From assembly GCA_003513495.1 (NCBI GenBank), contig DOPM01000040.1, positions 30,667 to 94,666 of the forward strand: DNA of 64,000 bases. Reading direction: 5' to 3'. The notes under the pieces were generated by a model that had not been told where the DNA came from, did no database searches, and worked only from the letters and a program-made list of their open reading frames with translations. The stretch comes from Desulfosporosinus sp. (GTDB lineage Bacteria > Bacillota > Desulfitobacteriia > Desulfitobacteriales > Desulfitobacteriaceae). Below, one piece after another: positions 61,920 to 64,000 of the stretch. Both the position numbers and the translations under genes were made by a program. Numbering within the stretch: position 1 is the first letter of the stretch; each line of letters opens with the position of its first letter.

Positions 61920-62000
61920 CTGTCAAGATTGACCATTTTCTCTATAGGGACTATTATTTAAAGATCAACAGGTAAATTCAACCTTTTGGAAGGAAATAAA

Positions 62001-62951
62001 ATGAGTACGATTTTACCGAGTAAAGATCATCGTTTTAAACACTATTTAACCAATAAATACTGGGTCATTGTCATCGCCCTGTTATGTGCTGTTCTTTGGG
62101 GGAGTGCCTTCCCAGTATTAAAAGTAAGCTATCTAGAGCTAGGAATAGCAGCGAATGATAGGTCCGCGATCATAGTTTTCGCAGGAATACGATTCTTCTT
62201 AGCTGCTATACTGATTTTCCTATTGACTGTGGTAGGTTTTCGGCAGTCCCCAAAGGTAGGACTGAACATTTTACCTCAACTTCTTTTATTAGGCATACTG
62301 CAAATTAGTTTGCAATACTTTTTTTTCTATAATGGATTAGCCCATACTTCCGGTATGAAAGCAGCGATTTTATCATCAGCCAGCACTTTTTTTGTAGTTG
62401 TTTTAGCTCACTTCGTATATAGAGATGACCCATTAGATTTCCGAAAAACGTTGGGCTTAATCGCTGGTTTAATGGGGATTATTGTTATTAATTCTGGTCA
62501 AGATTTTACCTTGGATTTTTCCTGGTTAGGTGAAGGATTTATGATCCTATCCGGCCTTGTAAGTGCTTTAGGGACTATTTTAGCAAAACGGATTTCCAAA
62601 GAGGTTCATCCCTTTGTGGTTACAGCTTGGCAAATGCTTTTAGGATCTCTACTCCTGGTGGTGGTTGGACTACCTGGTCTGAAACCCCACGCCCTGGTTT
62701 TTTCCAATAAAGCAGTCATTCTCCTCGTTTATTCTGCTTTTCTTTCCGCTGCCGCGTTTTCTTTATGGTACGCTATCTTAAAATACAATAAAGCTGGAGA
62801 GATTAGCGTTTATAAGTTTATGACACCTGTATCAGGAGCTATTTTGTCGGCCTTATTGATTCCAGGAGAAGGTTTGACAGTAAATATGTTTATGGCCCTA
62901 GCCCTAGTTGCCCTAGGGCTTATAATTGTTAACTACCAAAGAAGGGTCTGA
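62001..62951 (+). CDS. EamA/DMT family transporter
   Basis: Integral membrane protein of 316 residues with ten hydrophobic helices arranged as two EamA repeats. The N-terminal repeat has LLCAVLWGSAFPVLKVSYLEL and the second starts near residue 165. Drug/metabolite exporters of this type often move amino acids or metabolites; the substrate is unknown. ATG at 62001 follows AAGGA; a TTG five codons earlier is inside that site. It is followed by a heptamer repeat tract. Confidence 0.9.
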   Translation: MSTILPSKDHRFKHYLTNKYWVIVIALLCAVLWGSAFPVLKVSYLELGIAANDRSAIIVFAGIRFFLAAILIFLLTVVGFRQSPKVGLNILPQLLLLGILQISLQYFFFYNGLAHTSGMKAAILSSASTFFVVVLAHFVYRDDPLDFRKTLGLIAGLMGIIVINSGQDFTLDFSWLGEGFMILSGLVSALGTILAKRISKEVHPFVVTAWQMLLGSLLLVVVGLPGLKPHALVFSNKAVILLVYSAFLSAAAFSLWYAILKYNKAGEISVYKFMTPVSGAILSALLIPGEGLTVNMFMALALVALGLIIVNYQRRV

Positions 62952-62956
62952 TCGAT

Positions 62957-63005
62957 GTTCGTAGTTCGAAGTTCGAGGTTCGAAAGACCGAAGACCGAGG
63001 TCCGA
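62957..63005 (+). repeat. Heptamer tandem repeat tract
   Basis: Seven consecutive seven-base units: gttcgta, gttcgaa, gttcgag, gttcgaa, agaccga, agaccga, ggtccga. Two related unit types (gttcgaN and agaccga) follow each other in the intergenic space before topoisomerase III. Confidence 0.75.
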
Positions 63006-63092
63006 ATGGCTTAGCTATATGGAGAAGGATTCGTGGTTTAAGACGAAAGTCAAGGGTAGGCCTCCTGAGACTAGAAGGAAAGGATGTATGAT

Positions 63093-64000
63093 ATGGGAAA
63101 GACGTTGGTATTAACCGAAAAACCATCTGTGGGCCGAGAAATTGCGAGAATCCTTCATTGTAATCAGAAGGGAAACGGATGCTTTATAGGGGCAAAATAT
63201 GTTGTGGCTTGGGCTTTAGGGCATTTGGTAACCCTCGCTGATCCGGAGTTGTATGATGAGAAATATAAAGCTTGGAAGATAGAAGATCTGCCTATGCTTC
63301 CTACAAAGATGGAATTAGTTGTCATGAAAGAAACGTCCAAACAATTCGGCGTGGTTAAAAACCTAATGAAGAGTCCAGAAATCGTGGATCTGATTATAGC
63401 TACAGATGCTGGGCGAGAAGGGGAGCTGGTAGCACGCTGGATCATAAAAAAAGCCGGATGGAGAAAACCTATCAAGCGTCTGTGGATTTCTTCCCTAACG
63501 GAACGGGCCATTAAAGAAGGGTTTAACCATTTGAAGCCTGGCAAGGACTATGAATCTTTATATGCTGCTGCAGAATGTCGCGCGGAAGCAGATTGGTTGG
63601 TTGGTTTAAACGTCACTAGAGCGTTAACGTGTAAATATAATGCTCAACTATCTGCGGGGAGAGTGCAAACTCCCACCTTAGCAATGGTTGTGGATCGAGA
63701 GAATGAGATAAAACAGTTTGTCCCGAAAGATTATTGGGCACTTAAGGCGCTAGGCAAGGGTGTTACCTTGCGTTGGCAAGATCATAGCGGTCAAAACCGG
63801 ATCTTCGATAAGCAGAAGGCGGAGGCACTAGCGGCTAAATTGACAGGACAAACTGGGGAAGTAATAGAGGTAAAAAAAGAGGCTAAAAAGGAACTTCCTC
63901 CTCTAGCCTATGACCTGACTGAACTGCAGCGGGATGCTAATCGAAAATATGGGTTCTCGGCTAAAACCACATCCTCAGTAATGCAGCAACTCTATGAAAA
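63093..64000 (+). CDS. topB: DNA topoisomerase III, 5' part (cut by window end)
   Basis: Type IA topoisomerase that relaxes or decatenates DNA through a single-strand break. The first 302 residues are present: GKTLVLTEKPSVGREIARIL (Toprim), IATDAGREGELVARWI (Toprim DxD-type region), ECRAEADWLVGLNVTRA and LSAGRVQTPTLAMVVDREN. The catalytic tyrosine lies beyond the window. AAAGGA precedes the ATG at eight bases; an in-frame ATG three codons earlier is the alternative. No conjugation genes are visible, so a plasmid or ICE origin is not supported. Confidence 0.92.
   Translation, partial: MGKTLVLTEKPSVGREIARILHCNQKGNGCFIGAKYVVAWALGHLVTLADPELYDEKYKAWKIEDLPMLPTKMELVVMKETSKQFGVVKNLMKSPEIVDLIIATDAGREGELVARWIIKKAGWRKPIKRLWISSLTERAIKEGFNHLKPGKDYESLYAAAECRAEADWLVGLNVTRALTCKYNAQLSAGRVQTPTLAMVVDRENEIKQFVPKDYWALKALGKGVTLRWQDHSGQNRIFDKQKAEALAAKLTGQTGEVIEVKKEAKKELPPLAYDLTELQRDANRKYGFSAKTTSSVMQQLYE

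Noticed and set aside
63093..64000. Topoisomerase III as evidence of an integrative element
   Set aside because: No relaxase, coupling protein or integrase is visible; chromosomal topB is common in Firmicutes.

Overview
The window looks like a chromosomal segment of a spore-forming, anaerobic, low-to-mid GC Firmicute of the Peptococcaceae (Desulfosporosinus/Desulfitobacterium type). This is inferred from gene content: strong AGGAGG-like ribosome sites with frequent GTG and TTG starts, T-box, c-di-AMP and cobalamin riboswitches, KinA-like orphan kinases, an Agr locus and a cell-wall-binding-repeat amidase. No phage, IS element, CRISPR array, rRNA or tRNA was recognised.

Layout. 0.2-5.1 kb: an orphan PAS histidine kinase, a convergent CHASE-like/PAS/GGDEF/HD-GYP protein and a ferredoxin. 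5.2-6.9 kb: a sodium:solute symporter with a 34-residue accessory peptide. 7.3-8.9 kb: a tryptophan-type T-box leader controlling a DAHP synthase-chorismate mutase fusion. 8.9-11.6 kb: a lipase-like SGNH protein and an ABC exporter. 11.8-14.6 kb: YnfA-like protein, ketopantoate reductase and an SdpR/SdpI pair. 15-16.2 kb: malic enzyme. 16.4-18.5 kb: ablA/ablB for the osmolyte N-acetyl-beta-lysine. 18.7-21.7 kb: small unknown genes and a UbiB-like kinase. 21.9-24.7 kb: methyltransferase plus ABC exporter. 24.8-26.6 kb: a decayed ORF, a Nudix hydrolase and a BenE transporter. 26.7-29.0 kb: ilvB-ilvN.

29.0-33.3 kb: a cell-wall amidase and a MASE3 histidine kinase. 33.9-39.5 kb: a complete cobalamin riboswitch with terminator ahead of a UbiD decarboxylase and hydantoinase A/B operon. 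39.5-40.4 kb: an M50 protease. 40.6-40.9 kb: an unrecognised three-way-junction RNA ahead of a 44-residue membrane peptide. 41.2-43.1 kb: aguA-aguB (agmatine to putrescine). 43.3-45.3 kb: XRE regulator, single-domain response regulator, HD-GYP protein. 45.4-46.6 kb: a methenyl-H4MPT cyclohydrolase homologue and a c-di-AMP riboswitch with promoter and terminator but no gene after it. 47.5-50.8 kb: citrate synthase and a chemoreceptor. 51.0-54.2 kb: an Agr-type peptide signalling locus and a third PAS kinase. 54.2-57.5 kb: a SWIM/SNF2 helicase. 57.7-64.0 kb: unknown gene, amidohydrolase, ectoine-type aspartokinase, YbaK protein, EamA transporter and the start of topoisomerase III.

Themes. Signalling is dense: three NtrB/KinA-like kinases without adjacent partners, a Spo0F-sized receiver, two HD-GYP proteins and a chemoreceptor. 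Osmotic and ion physiology recurs (beta-lysine synthesis, ectoine-type aspartokinase, c-di-AMP riboswitch). The most unusual points are the gene-less c-di-AMP riboswitch, the cobalamin riboswitch on a UbiD/hydantoinase operon, the lone Mch homologue, and the unknown structured RNA with its tiny membrane peptide. All assignments come from reading the sequence; no database search was run.
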